Below are positions 12,991 to 26,352 of a stretch of DNA of 64,000 nucleotides, piece by piece. Origin of the DNA: Patagioenas fasciata (lineage: Eukaryota; Chordata; Aves; Columbiformes; Columbidae). The translations under genes and the position numbers were made by a program. The notes beneath the pieces are model-generated. The model made no database searches. It was not told where the DNA came from and saw nothing but the letters and a program-made list of their open reading frames with translations. Where the stretch lies: assembly GCF_037038585.1 (NCBI RefSeq), contig NC_092520.1:12097001-12161000 (forward strand), given 5' to 3'. The number at the start of each line of letters is the position of its first letter. The stretch's first letter is position 1.

Positions 12991-15900
12991 GGAGGGGTCG
13001 GACTGGAAGTGATTGGCGCATGGAAGAGAAAGTTTCAAGGTATTGATCAAAGTGCTTTGTGGAGTCCTAAGGCTGTTGCAATAAGACGTGGTCTTCTTAT
13101 CTAATTCAAATACCTACTAATTGATCTCCTTCTAGGTTCATCCTTAATGCGATGTCACTGACCCTGTCCCAAGGATCTCTTCATCTTCGATAACTATCAT
13201 GAAGAATAGCAGGGAGTTCCTTCTGGATAATCTTCATACAATTAAATACCTTTTAAATTGCCAGTTCTTAGTTTTCCATCAGGAAGAGATGGCTCTTGAG
13301 GATGAAACTGTAAGAGGATAGTTTGGTAAATGTCCACAGAGGTCTTTCAAGAGAAAATTTCCTAAGGAGCAGGGTGGAAGAGGACTGCAAATTGAAGTGA
13401 GTGAAGTGATGGAGGGAATGGGAAGGTAGGGGAAAGCTAAGGCAGTGCTTGGGAGCCCTTTGCCTCCAACAAGGAAAGAAGATGGACAAGCAGGTGGATT
13501 TACAGGTTTTCCTTTCTGAGCAAACCAGAAACATATATGTACACGCAAGGGGACCAGATGTGGCAGAAAGTAAAATGGTGAGGAAACATGGTATGAAAAG
13601 GGTTAGACTTGTGGTAGAGGATGTCAGAAAGAGAGAAGATGAAGCCAGTGAAATGGCTGTGACAAGATGGCGGGGGTCCAGCTGAATGGAGAAGAAACAA
13701 ACAGCTATAGTGCCATGAACACTCAATTATCTTTGAAGAAGCTAATGAGATATTTTCTTGGATAGGGATGAGAGTCTGGGACTTCAAATAAGCTGCAGGT
13801 GTATGAGGAATGAATTAAGCAGTTCTGCCCATTTCTGTAGTACAAATAATAATCTCTTCAGAAGGCAAAACAGGGCTTGAGCATATTTCTAGGTTTATCA
13901 ACATTATTCTGTCAGAGGCTTTACAAAGAAATCTGGTAATTGCAAACAGTGTGATTATGCATCACTCCTTAAAATTAAAGCATGATCAAAAGCAAATCTA
14001 TTTTAATGCTATTATATATTACGAGGTACAAGAATGGAGTGAAATAAGATGACCCTTTAGCCTTTATGTTGGTAAGTATTATTCTCAGCATGAGAAAAAT
14101 GGCGAATGAGTAGGATTGGTGCTTTTAAAGATTGCTCATTCACTCCTTAAACAGTGGGAATTTTGCCAGCTTTACAAGAGAAGGATTGTTTCATAGCATA
14201 CAGAAGCCTCTTTCCCACGTTTAAATTTGGTTTTGGAGGGGGAGGGGAAAATTTGTGAAGGCTCTTCCAAGTAATGCATAGCATAATTGGTATGAATCTA
14301 CATGCTTGTCTTCTTACATAATGGCACCCAGTCTTTCTGTGAGAGGCTGAGCAACTCCTGAGCTCTAAAAGTGATTTAATTTACAGAAATTAATGCTTTT
14401 GTCATTTCTAATTTGGGATAGGAATAACTTTGTCCAACACACTACAAAGTTAAATAAAACTCTGTATATGGAACTAATAAAATAAATTAGCCTGTCTTTC
14501 TATTTGAAATATCAAATGTGTTCTGAATTTTCCAAAGCAACTATTGATTTTGGGTGTCTTCAATTAAGCATGCCCAGTTGAAGGCAGCTCTTAAAATACT
14601 AAACTTTTGACATGCTAAAGTTTACATGTGCTCAATGGCTGCTGGATGGTCAAGTGTCCTGAAGGTGCATTAAGTCAATCAAAACCATTAGATGCTTTTA
14701 AGAATGTCAGGATGCATTTGTATAGCTGTAGCTATAACCATTACATTATGAGCTAGGCTAAGAACCCAGTAGGAAGCACTTCAGAAGGTGGGAACTGCCA
14801 AGGCATCTCCCACAGGAGAGAGGAGGTAAAGCAAACCATTTGTATTGCATTGGCCTTAAAGCCAGCATAAAATCATTGAGGGGTGAGAATTAGGCACATT
14901 AACTCAATCTCATTTCAAAGTGTAGTGAGGACTTGGGATCCTTTGACTTTTGGCAAAAGACCTAATATTAACCTTGGTGCACTGCCAAGGAATACATTAG
15001 CACTAAGTGATATTTTTAGTGCATCGTGTCAGTCCTCTTCATCGTCTCCACTGTTTTCCTTTCTATATATAAAAACTAACATAGGACAATGAGACTCTAA
15101 TTTCCATTCAAATAGCAAGGTGCTATTGCAACATAAATTAATTAAAAATTCATGTTTCTTTTACCTGTAAGCACATGGGTGTATTTGCATATTTAACTCT
15201 ATCTAATGTGTGTATGGCTGTAGAGATGGAAAATACTTCTTATATGAACATTTGTACAAAATAAAACATTCCTGCACATAGAATTGTAATTTTGGTAGTC
15301 ATCTGTCTACTAAATAAACATGTTTGGCAATATAACCAACACTTGTACTCTTTTTCCATGTTATTTCCCTTTCCATAGCCTTCCCTCCGCATCTCTGTAA
15401 TATAGCTGAGGGGAGGTTTTCTCCATTGTTATGTGCTGTTTTCAGTTATTCTTAATCTCTTTGGCCACAACAGTTCTCTTTCTCTTCTTTATTCCTCCTT
15501 TATTATTATTTCTGTCCACTGGGATAGAGGACAGTTGTCTCCTGGGTAAAATTCACCTTTTAGAAGACTACAGTGGTGATACCTGTTTCTGAACTTCTTC
15601 ATTTGGGCTCCCTTTATGATTAATGGAGAAAAATAAACATTTTCAGGGCATAACTAATCTAACTTATTTTTGACATCTACGTTAGGATGACCTGATTCAG
15701 CCCATAAAAGTGCTTATTTATTTCCACTAAAAATAAAGAGAATCAAGAAGAACCATCACAATGTAGTCACCTACATTTGGGTGAGAAGGAATCGATATAT
15801 GAAATCAGAAGTCATCATGTAATTCTTCCAGTAAATTTTCAAGTTCAGTTTTTAAATTAACATATTCTTTCTCCTCACTGCATGTCTTCCAAGATATCAT

Positions 15901-18769
15901 ATTGATCCCAATAAGGCTGGCATTAAAACAAACAAAAAAGTCATTACCAGTACAACTGAGATGTTCAAATGCTTCTTGTGTCCTGAAACCACTTGGAGAA
16001 CTTGTCTTGTAGTATCAGTAGTGATGCTGACACTAATATATTCTGATGAGCAGAGCCTGAGAGACCACTTTTATGGTTTCAGCTTTTGTATTCCCAATTT
16101 CTTGAACCCTGGATCCATGGAGTTCTTAGCCCTGGGAATGTGTGTGTTTTGCTTTCACATTTTCTCTCACCTTCAGGATTTCTAGCCTTGAAGCTGCTCA
16201 ATATTGAAAAATCAATGGGAACATGACTTCAACATTTACACAAGTTCATTGAACCCAACACTTAAAATAAAGCTCTTCTATCTCTTTACAATAATACTAG
16301 AATTCAAACATGTTTTTTATTCTAACTTTGTGCTTATTACTTGCTAATTTATAGTGGATGTTTTTATTTGTAGAACTATAATTGTTGTTTAACTTGGATG
16401 GATCATTTCTCTACCTGGTGAGAAGTCTTGTGTCATATTAATGGAGAATAAACACATATTTCCCTCTCAACCTGTGTTTTTCATGGTAAACAAGGCAAAT
16501 GCTTTTACTTTCCTCTAATTAACCAGGCTCTTCATTTCACTTGTCTTAGACCTTCCAGTTCACCTATCCCAGCTGAATTAATATGTCTTGAACAAGAGAA
16601 AACTGAACTGTTCACAGTAACACACGTGAGGTACCACCAATACCTTCCAAAAATAATATTGACATTCTTTTCTGCTCTGTCCTTCCCTGGATGGACAAAA
16701 TGAGCCTGATGTACCTTGGAGCCACATTTTCATTTTCTGTGATAACATTATATAGATGACTCTTCTTGGTGCAGTCACTTGCTAATGTAGCTCTTCTCTT
16801 TCTTTTGTCTTTTCAGTCCACACAATTATTATTCCTTCAGTACCTGACCTCATGCCTCATGCTGTTATACTCTATCCACTTTCTACTCTTTTAGTCCTAA
16901 TGGAAAACAAAGATCTTGACATTTCTCGGTATCAATGTGGGCTCTCAACTTTGTATTATCACAATATTTCATTAGTTCTCTTTGTGTTTTGTGACATAAT
17001 ACTTCTGAATCAGACAAAATTAGTTCAATCTAGGTTATCTCCCTCCAGTCCAACCATTTTCTTCTGTCACCATTCAGGCAGTGGTAGCAACAGACTGTGT
17101 GTGATACCCAAACATATGTGCTTCCAAGACTAGATGAGTTTAGAACAACCTCCCAGGTATAGAGAGTCGAAGTCCAGCTTTTATTGAGTAAAAATGATCT
17201 GATTAGTGGGTACAGCCACTTTGTATAAGCTCACATTGAATTTTATTCCATTTGTCTTCACTTGCATCTTTAATTTTCATTTCCTTCCAAATTTGTTTCT
17301 GCAGCCTTGCCTACAATTCAGATGAGATTAAAAAGCCTGAAGATTTCTCAATTCATTCTTCCTCTGCAACCAATTCACCACCTTAAATACAACTGCCACG
17401 TTAGCACATACTCTGTGGTAGACAGATAAATCTTCCAGACGTGGCAAAACTCTGTTAGCTTTCTCATTACTCCCTAATTGTTTTTCTGAATTTTTGCTAG
17501 CACCATTCATGCAAAAAGAAACAGCAGTTGTGCCAGCACCATAGCAAGGAAAGAGGAAATGAGTAGTAAAGTGTGAGAGCACCACAGCTGCAGGTGAGTC
17601 ATGGCAAAATTGCTCTTTGGGATGTGTGTGGGAGCCAAGCTCTGTGTGCCACAGTCTGAGAACAATCAGTGCCTCCCTACTGGCAATGAGAACCAGAGAA
17701 CACATTTGGCCCCTTTTTACAAGTCCCACATGTAGTTCTCTGTCCTTTCAGAACCCTTGGCACTACCTCTGAGAAAACACATTTGAAAATTCCTGCCACC
17801 TAGTATATTCAATCTCTCTGACATTTTTACTTTATTGTAGATATGTTAATTCCTTCCTTGCCAGACTGCCTTGTTCCCAAGTCCACCATTATTGTTCTTA
17901 CTAGAAAGTATAGTAAAATCTTTTTTCAGATAAATAACCAGTTTAAGTTGATTTTCAGATTCTCTGTCCCCCAGTAACTCTGATTTCCTTTTTCATTTTG
18001 TTAATGTGGTGAAAGGGCATTTTATTCATTTTAGAAGTTTTTGCAAAGCAAATGAAGTTTAGGATTTTTTTTGTCATTTCCCATTTTATCAATTTTGCTC
18101 GTGCCGGCAGTTTTCTTTGATGGACATATCTTGTGCTGTTTCTTCTAGCCTTGCTTCTTGCCCTGGTATCCATGCTGAGACAACTTTTTCTCCAGCTAGA
18201 TCTGGAACATTTTCCCCTCTCTTTTGGATGCAAGATCCAGAGAGCATTTTTGTATCTTCCATATAAAGAAATGCCAGGCTTCCTCCACTTTCAAATCCCT
18301 CAGCTCCTCAATACAGCAGACATCACTTTCCTAATTAGCTTCTTTTATTTATCGGAACATGCAAACCCCCTTCTTAGTTAGGTCTGGTTTGTCTATTCTT
18401 CCATTTAATTTAAACAAAATAATCTCATCTGCTTTCAATACAACCTTATTTTCTATGACAGGCTCTTTAGGGATGTCTTTGTTCTTTATCAAAACAAAGG
18501 CTGGGATATGTTGGCAAACAGACTCTATGTTGAAGAAATCTACTGGGTGTATGTCTGGAACTCAATACTCATTAGTATGTTTATTATCTCCTTTGCATAT
18601 GAGGAGCTCCAGTGTCCCACCTTAAATTGTTTCCATTAGTATTTCCCTACTAAGACAGAAGTGATCTCATCCTGCTGCAGGTTTCTGCATATTAATACTT
18701 TCCTGCACGTTGTCTCGTCACCGTTTAAGTCTGGGCTGGAGATTGAAATAGAGCACAGACACTCTCTTC

Positions 18770-19217
18770 TCCCAGAAGGGAAAGGGAAAGAAGAAAAGGG
18801 TGAGAGACTTAGGGGTTGAAAAATTGAAACAGCTTTAATAAAACAATAACAATGAGTATGATTAGCTATAATAAGAGAAATAATAGAAAATATACAAAAC
18901 CAATATTGAGCTTCCCTGATGATGGAACTGGCAATGTGGAGGCTCCCACTTCTGAGGCTGTGGGGCAGGCTCTGGGAAGTCCTGGACTGGACTCAGCAGC
19001 AGATGGGAACTGGATTGAGGAATACATGGATCAGGATTGGGGTTGGAGGCAGAAGAACAGGCAGAGTCCTCCTCAGACACCAGCCATGAAAGGAGAGCAA
19101 TCCTCATGATCCTTCAGCTTTAAACTGAGTGTGACATGTATGGCATGGAATACTTTGCTGGCCAATTTTGAGTTAACTGTTCTGTCTACTCCTGCCTGTA
19201 GGTTCGACTCTTTTACA
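18770..19217 (-). repeat. Solo LTR of the same family as 115-505, antisense
   Basis: The segment shares ordered blocks with the LTR near the window start (for example AGAAAATATACAAAAC here and ACAAAATATACAAAAT there). On the minus strand an ATTAAAGC polyadenylation-like motif lies near 18830. No gag or pol sequence adjoins it. The open frames on both strands within it have no domain. Confidence 0.55.
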
Positions 19218-22200
19218 CCCTCTCACTGTGGAACATAAGATACTTAACAGTGACCTTGGTTCCTGTAGAGATAAATATAAATATAAATATGGGTCTCTCT
19301 GCATGCCAATCCTACCATCACCTTGGTAACAACTGTAAACAGGTGTTATCAATTTTAGAAGCAGACACTGTTTGAAAAACATGTAGTCAACATCAGAATG
19401 TGTAGTCACTTAGGAGAAATTTAACTGGAAAGAAAACTTACTGAAAGAGAAATTGGTTCTGTCCTAGTCCAAACCAGATCAGACCTTACAACTCTTCCCC
19501 AATGTAATTTTTGCTTCCACCAGGACATCATCCTCTTTTTTTCTTTAATTTCCTTTTATGAAGTCTATACACCTTTCAGTTCTATATTTCTCTTCTCTGA
19601 TTGTTGATGCAATTCTATTCTAACAGAGTTATTTCCATAGAGTTTGATTTGAATTTTTCACTGTTTTTGGGTCCCCTATTTTGTTGCATCAGTTCCAGGC
19701 CTTCTTTTGCTGACTCTATGCACTTTTTATTACCACTCAGGTCAAACTTCTCAGTCTTTGAGCTCTTATTTTCCATATTGGTTGCCATCACCCTCCTGAA
19801 GCCAAAATTTCCCTTACCCTAGGTGTTATGATATGATTGCTTCTCAGGCTCTCTTCCCACCTCTCAATTTCAAGTTCTTTTTGTTCATTCTGCCAACTTG
19901 CATTGCCAGCTGGTTTCCCATATGGTGAAGTCTGTCCATGAAGATATGAAACCACTTCTCAGAGAATACCTCTGAATGATAGATACTCCAAGTCTTTCTA
20001 CATCACTTCTAGAATTATTAAGTCATGTGCCCATGACTCATCTCATACTTCTAATTAGAATCTCTTCTTGGAGAGGAAACAGAATAAGTTCATCACCAAT
20101 TTCATCCTCTTTTCTGTGAGACTTGGTTTAAACAGCAACCCGCTGAAAAAATAAATCTTCACAGTTACTTATAAAAGAATGACTTTAAACTTTGTTAACT
20201 TGTTGGTAGAAGAGAAAGTCAAATACCAATATTGTTCATCTGGAAATTAGGAAACTTATTTTAACAAAGGAGGTATCCTTCAGTGCAAGGAAGTAAACTT
20301 TCCAAGTAAATTCAGAAAAAGTGAAAATCAGAGGCCTAAGAATGTTCTAGATGAGAAGAAATCTAAAGAATACCAAATTTTGAAATATTTTGGAAGTAGA
20401 AAGTTTGTAAGGAAATTATGAGCTTAAAGGGACTGAAAGAAGCATTTAGGAGTACAGAAACATCATAAAGGAGAAAAATAATCTATGTATCAGTCTGCAT
20501 CACAGGGAATCCTGAGGAGATAAACAGTTTCTTCAAAAGCAATAGGAGATAGCTTTATATGACACTGTATATGAAAGAATGTGTAGCCTTAGTGTAGATA
20601 GACTAGAATAAACTTTTTTCATCATCCGGAGGATCATGACACAAGACCAAGGACATGTTCAGCATAATCTGGAGATGGAGAATACTAAAATGGAGGTCAC
20701 TTTCTGAAATGCTAAGTAAACTGTGGAAGTCAGGAAATTGTAAATTTAAAGATCTACTGGCTCTTCTGTGAATATTTTGAGTGTTCAAAGCCATAAAGGC
20801 TGATGCTACCAAAAACTGGAGAAAGTATGGAATATATTAGTGGCTGGTGTGAAACAAATTCTAGCACCTAAGGGTTACAGTAAAATTGCAATTTGAGGAA
20901 TCTTATTCTACAGCTATAAGATACTTTGTATCCTCCTTTGAAGCACGTAGCAATACCACATTTGATGATAGCTCTAAGTTATAATTTTCTTTTATCCTGT
21001 AGAAGATGTGGTCAGTTTGTTGATAAGTGAACAGGTAGTGCCAAGATCAGCTCCAAGACACTTTTATTTTAGAATATAATGATAGGTTCTATTCCACTTG
21101 GTAAAAGGAGATGTTGGTGTGCCTATCTTTAGAGGAATTGGAGTGATATGCATTTAGTTAGACTGAAGAAGTATAAGGGGCTTCTTGAACCAAATAATCT
21201 AATGGTATGTTTATGTTGTGTATTTCATTTGGCACAAGTCCACTCCACCCATGTTCTGAGCAAAAGGAAGAGCAGAGGGTGATGTTAGTGTGATGCTTTG
21301 TCTGCAACACCATAGCCAGGCTCTCTATAGGTGTAACACAGTCACAGAAGCTTTTTTCTTTTTTTTCTTTTAACTCACAGTTTTCTTTTATCTCCCTGAA
21401 ATAACAAATGCAAACATACCCTCAGATACAGGAAATTAGAAGGACCTTTTAGCAGCTGCATTATGGCAGCTTCAATGTGCCCTAGCAGCACTCCCTTTGC
21501 TGCCAGCTCTCTCCTGGGCTCTGGACTGGCATTGCTTTTGCAAGATTCACTGACTGCATGAGACATGACCTCTCTGCAGTAAAGCTCTGTTCTTGGATGG
21601 ACCAGCAAAAGCAATTCCAGGATTCATGGCGCTCTTCAACACAATGAGCCAAAGAGCTAAGAGATCAAATCTACTCACAGAGAGCCAGGACAGCTCATTT
21701 TAAAAGTCTAATTTTTTCATCTGTTCTTAGCAGATATATATTCACCAGGTAACATTGCGGATGTTATAGGAGAACACATTCATTACTTAAAATATGTAAT
21801 AACCTTTTTTTAACCTCTAGGAGTAAATTCTACTGTTATTTCAATCCATGTCTATTCTGAGTACCAGTATTTTCAGATATGCTCTAGATTTTAGCTTCTT
21901 ATAAGTTATCTTTTCGAAGCACATATTAGTACCTTGATGTAGACTGTCAAGTACATCACCTTGTTCCCAAGAATGCACATGAAAACAACTATGTTATCCT
22001 GAGCTGATAAAACAAAACCAAATTTTTCCTTTGCAGAAAAGAAGAAAAGCTATGGTAATTTTCATCTTCCTAAAAACTGATCTGAGTGGTTGTTTTAGTT
22101 TTTAAGCTACCGTCTTGATACGGTCATGAAACAGATTTCCTGACAGCAAATACTGACAGAAATATGTCTCGAACACTGTGGGTGCAACTCCATTGTCCTT

Positions 22201-22395
22201 CTTAACAACAGTAGCTGCTTTGGAATTTTCTAGTTTACTTTTGGTCTCAATACTGAAAAGGACTGAGCTATATCACAGACTCAGAATTTCCCTGACTCTT
22301 CCGCTGCATATGGGACAGTCACATCTTCATATGATAACACATAAAAACAGCCTAAACACATTCATCTAATGACTAGAATCTTGATTGCGGGGATC

Positions 22396-22447
<52 letters not shown>

Positions 22448-22451
22448 TTTT
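22396..22451 (+). repeat. (ATTT)n tetranucleotide microsatellite, about 14 units
   Basis: Uninterrupted ATTT units across 56 bases in intron 1, likely length-polymorphic. Confidence 0.97.
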
Positions 22452-23992
22452 CATTGTTGTTCATTCATTAATGTATTTATAATTATTTATTAGTTATGAA
22501 GGTATCTGTTTATCCTTTTTAATAAATGCTGCTTAAATTACATCTGAAATAAAAACCATAAACCTCACAAAGTTAATTTTTTCATCCGATTTTTATGGAT
22601 TTGGCTCATTTTCAATGTTTAGATGCCTGTATGAAGATTGTAATAATATGACATGACACATGTACAAACATTGTAATCTTTTTGCTATAGAACAACATCT
22701 GTTCATCTGTTGGTTTAGATTGCCATATTTACACAATGAGGGCAACTATTGTTGTCAGAAGATATCACATACAGCCACTGGAGCTGGCAGTCTGGCTAAC
22801 AGGAAAAATATCTGCTTAACACATCAGCCTTGCAAATATGTTAACTAATTATAAGCTCAGAGCTAGCATCAAATTGTAAAATATATCACTGCGAAACAGA
22901 CAGTGACCTATAAATAGCATCCTCATGTGTCTAAGGTATGCTCAAATCCTCCCTGGAATTCTCAGTATCCTCTCATTCTGAATTCAGTGCAAATTTTCTA
23001 ATTACCTCTGTATACACAGCATTTTATTTTAGTTCAGCTAAGGACAAGGACCTTATGTCAGATGTCTATCCCCTGTGAATATGTGTAATCTGTTGCAATC
23101 AATCCAGCTATTTTTATTTCCTACTCTTCAATCTAGTAAAATTAATCTACTTACTGAATATTATCTGCATAGGTGTTGTGTTTTTTTTAAATGTGTCTAT
23201 TCAAGATACTCATGCTGTGCAAACCCTGTCTATGGAGAAGTTAATCAGTGTTGTAGTCTTTAGGTGTTTTAAAAGATTTTCTTAGAAGTAGACAATCTAT
23301 TCAGTTTTGCTACTGACAAGTAAAAAGACATTATATTAAAACATGCTACTTTGCTTCAAGACAAGTAAAGACATGCAGGTGGCGTAGTCACTGCATGCAA
23401 ACTGGGAGTTATCCCATCCTTCCCTTCTGTGAAGTACAACTTACGGTTCTTTGAGACTCTTGGAAATCTATATTCAAAAGACTGAGAATTCCAGCCAACT
23501 CATTTTAAATCAGGTATTACTCAATGGAACAGATAGGGAGTAATTTTTTAATTGTTACAAATAAATAGTTTCACACATCACCTTAACAGGAATTTCCATC
23601 TTCACTCAGACAAACCTTCTGGTCTGCAAATTCAAGACAGCACGCACCTTTAACACACCTCTGTACTTTCTTCCATGTTGTCCTTCAAAAATAGATGACC
23701 ACCCTTTCTAGCTTCTCAGATAGAAGTTAATTCCTCAATTTTCTTGGAAGCACCTAAGCAAACCCATTCTGATGTATTATAGTAAACTACACAGTAACAT
23801 CTGCTGAGTGCTCTGAAGTGAAGCCACCTATTACTGATGGCATGTTTAGCCTAATTCATCGAGGCTGTTAAAAATTCTGAGTTCAGGCTTAAGAACTGCG
23901 TCCCATATGTATCCAAGAGCCAACAAGAATGGTGTGTGTTACCCACAGAGATACGCAGAGCCATCATGCTATTACTTCTACCTAAGTATGAA

Positions 23993-24285
23993 ATCACAGA
24001 ATCATAGAATCATATTTAGTTTAGAAGAGTTTGGGTTGGAAGGGACTTTCAAAGGTCACCTAGTCCAACCCCACTGCCATGATCTTCAACCAGATCAGGT
24101 TGCTCAGAGCCCCATCCAGCCTGGCCTTGAATGTCTCCAGGGATGGCGCATCCACCACCTCTCTGGGCAACCTGGGCCAGGGTTTCACTATCCTCCTTGT
24201 AAAAAATTTCTTCCTCATGTCTGGCCTGAATCTCCCCTCCTTTAGTTTTAAATCGTTAACCCTTGTTCTGTTGCAACAGGCCCTG
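23993..24285 (-). mobile_element. CR1 LINE 3' fragment, minus orientation
   Basis: Begins with ATCACAGAATCATAGAATCA (complement of the CR1 tip). It continues through GGTTGGAAGGGAC and the reverse complement of the conserved ORF2 C-terminus (GCATCCACCACCTCTCTGGG). Confidence 0.88.
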
Positions 24286-25094
24286 AATGAATGAAGTGAA
24301 AAGAACAGATTTCCCAAAGTGTTCACAAGCCAAGGAACTTACTGAACATCAAGCTGTTCAGGAACAGCTCCCACCTTACATCTATGTATAAAATTGATTA
24401 ATTGCATTATCTACAGAGTTAGAATTCACAAAAAGCTGATGTGAATTGCTTTACACAAGGAATACTTGTGAACATTCTGAAGAAAAGAGATGACCTTTCC
24501 TGAAGCTTTCCTATAGGAAGCAGCTAACTACTCTATTAAAGTGTACCTAACTACCAGATAAAACCGGCAACTTCACTGGTAACTACATTAAACCAGATAA
24601 CTATGCTATTCAAAGCTCTACCAGCACTGACCATGCATTCTCTTCTGAGTAGAATAATACGATTCAGATCCCCAGTGCTTCATTCCTGATATATAAATAA
24701 ACATAATCTGCAAAGGACTGAGAGATAAGTACTTTGGAAATGGTAAGAGATGCAGCTCTTTATTCCTTCTTTTACCCCCAAACACTATCAGTACCACTGA
24801 GGCCAAAAGAACTTATCTGGAGAGTTGAAATGTCTTCCACAACACTTCCAGGAAATTTCTTGTATAACTTATTTTCAAGACAGGATTTCAAGCTGTGGGT
24901 AGCCTCAGCCTACGCGACATGTTTCCAATTCATGTCTCAATCTCAGCTATTGCTTTTTATATCAATTATATCATAGCCTAAGCAAAAATTGACTTAATTA
25001 ATGGCTGGAAGACAAGCAGTTAGTAAAATTACAGGGCGCTGTAAGAAGGTACCACTTCCGATTCCTTAATAAAGTAATGAATACCTGATAGAGT

Positions 25095-26352
25095 AACTAA
25101 TCCTGGAAACCATTTCCAAAAACATGAAAGATAAGAAGGTGATTGGTAGTAATCAATGAGGCTTTACAAATAGAAAATCATGCTTAACCAATGTGATGGC
25201 CTTCTAGAATGACCTGATTAGCCTGATGGATGAGGGAGAAGCACTAGATATTGTTTACCTTGACTTTAGTAAAGCTTTTGACATTATTTCCTATAACATC
25301 CCCATAGACTAGCTGACAAAGTAGGGGTTAGATAAATGAACAGTGAGGTAGACTAAAAGCTGTCTGAATGCCTGGGCCCAGGGAGGGTGTGATCAGTGGC
25401 ACAAAGCCTAGTAGGAAGGCAAGCCACCAGTGGTGTGTCTCAGAGGTCAATACTGGGACCAATACTGTTTAACTTCATGAATGGTCTGATACAAAACTGA
25501 GTGGTTGCTAACTCAGGTCATGCTGCCATTCAGATGGACAGGCTGGAGAAATGGTCTGACAGGAACCTCATGAAGTTCAACAAAGGGAGTTGTGAAGTGC
25601 TGTACCTGGGGAGGAACAACCCCAGGCACCAGTATATGCTGAGGAACATACAGATTGAAAGCAGCTTGGCAGAAAAGGACCTGGGGTCCTGGTGAACAAC
25701 AAGCTGATCATGAGTTGGCAATGCACCCTTGCAGCAAAGAAGGTCAACAGCTTCCTGGGGTGCATGAGAGTGCTGCCAGCAAGCCAAAGAAGGTGATCCT
25801 TTCCCTCAGCACTGGTAAGGCCACAGCTGGAGTGCTGTGTCCAGTTCTGGGCTCCCCAGTGCAGAGAGGTATGGACTTATGGGGAGTGAAGTCCACTACA
25901 GGATCACTAATGTGATTAAGGGCTTGGAGCATCTCCTGTATGAGGACAGGCTGGGAGAGCTGTCACAGTTCAGCCCGGAGAAGAGAATGCTTGGGGGATT
26001 TTATCAACGTGTATAAATGCCTGGTGGGAGGGGTGAAGAAGAAGCAGCCAGATTCTTCTCAGTAGTGCCCACCAAGAGGATAAGAGGTAATAGGTACAAA
26101 TTAAAACCTGTGAAATTCCATCTGAACACAAGAAAACTGTTTTTGCTGTGTGAATGGTTAAACATTGGAGCAGTCTGCCCAGAGAGGCTGTGGAGTCCCC
26201 ATCTCTGAAGATATGAAAACTCAATTGGACACAGTCCTGGGGAACCTGCTCTCACTGATCCTGCTTGAGCAGGAGGGGTTGGACTAGTTATCCCAGGAGG
26301 TCCTTACCAACCTGAAAGAGTCTGTGATATGGTTATTCTGTAAGACTCTATC
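25095..26352 (+). mobile_element. Degenerate CR1 LINE copy, plus orientation
   Basis: The copy spans part of the reverse transcriptase to the 3' tip. It contains a decayed version of the GFT/S-KGKSC..TN region, YLDFSKAFD (near 25257-25283) and the end pattern TGGACTAG...TCTGTGATATGG. The frame is broken by several stops and indels, so this is an old copy. Confidence 0.8.

Noticed and set aside
22396..22451. Possible regular array such as a CRISPR
   Set aside because: It is a simple ATTT microsatellite without spacers, in a vertebrate genome.
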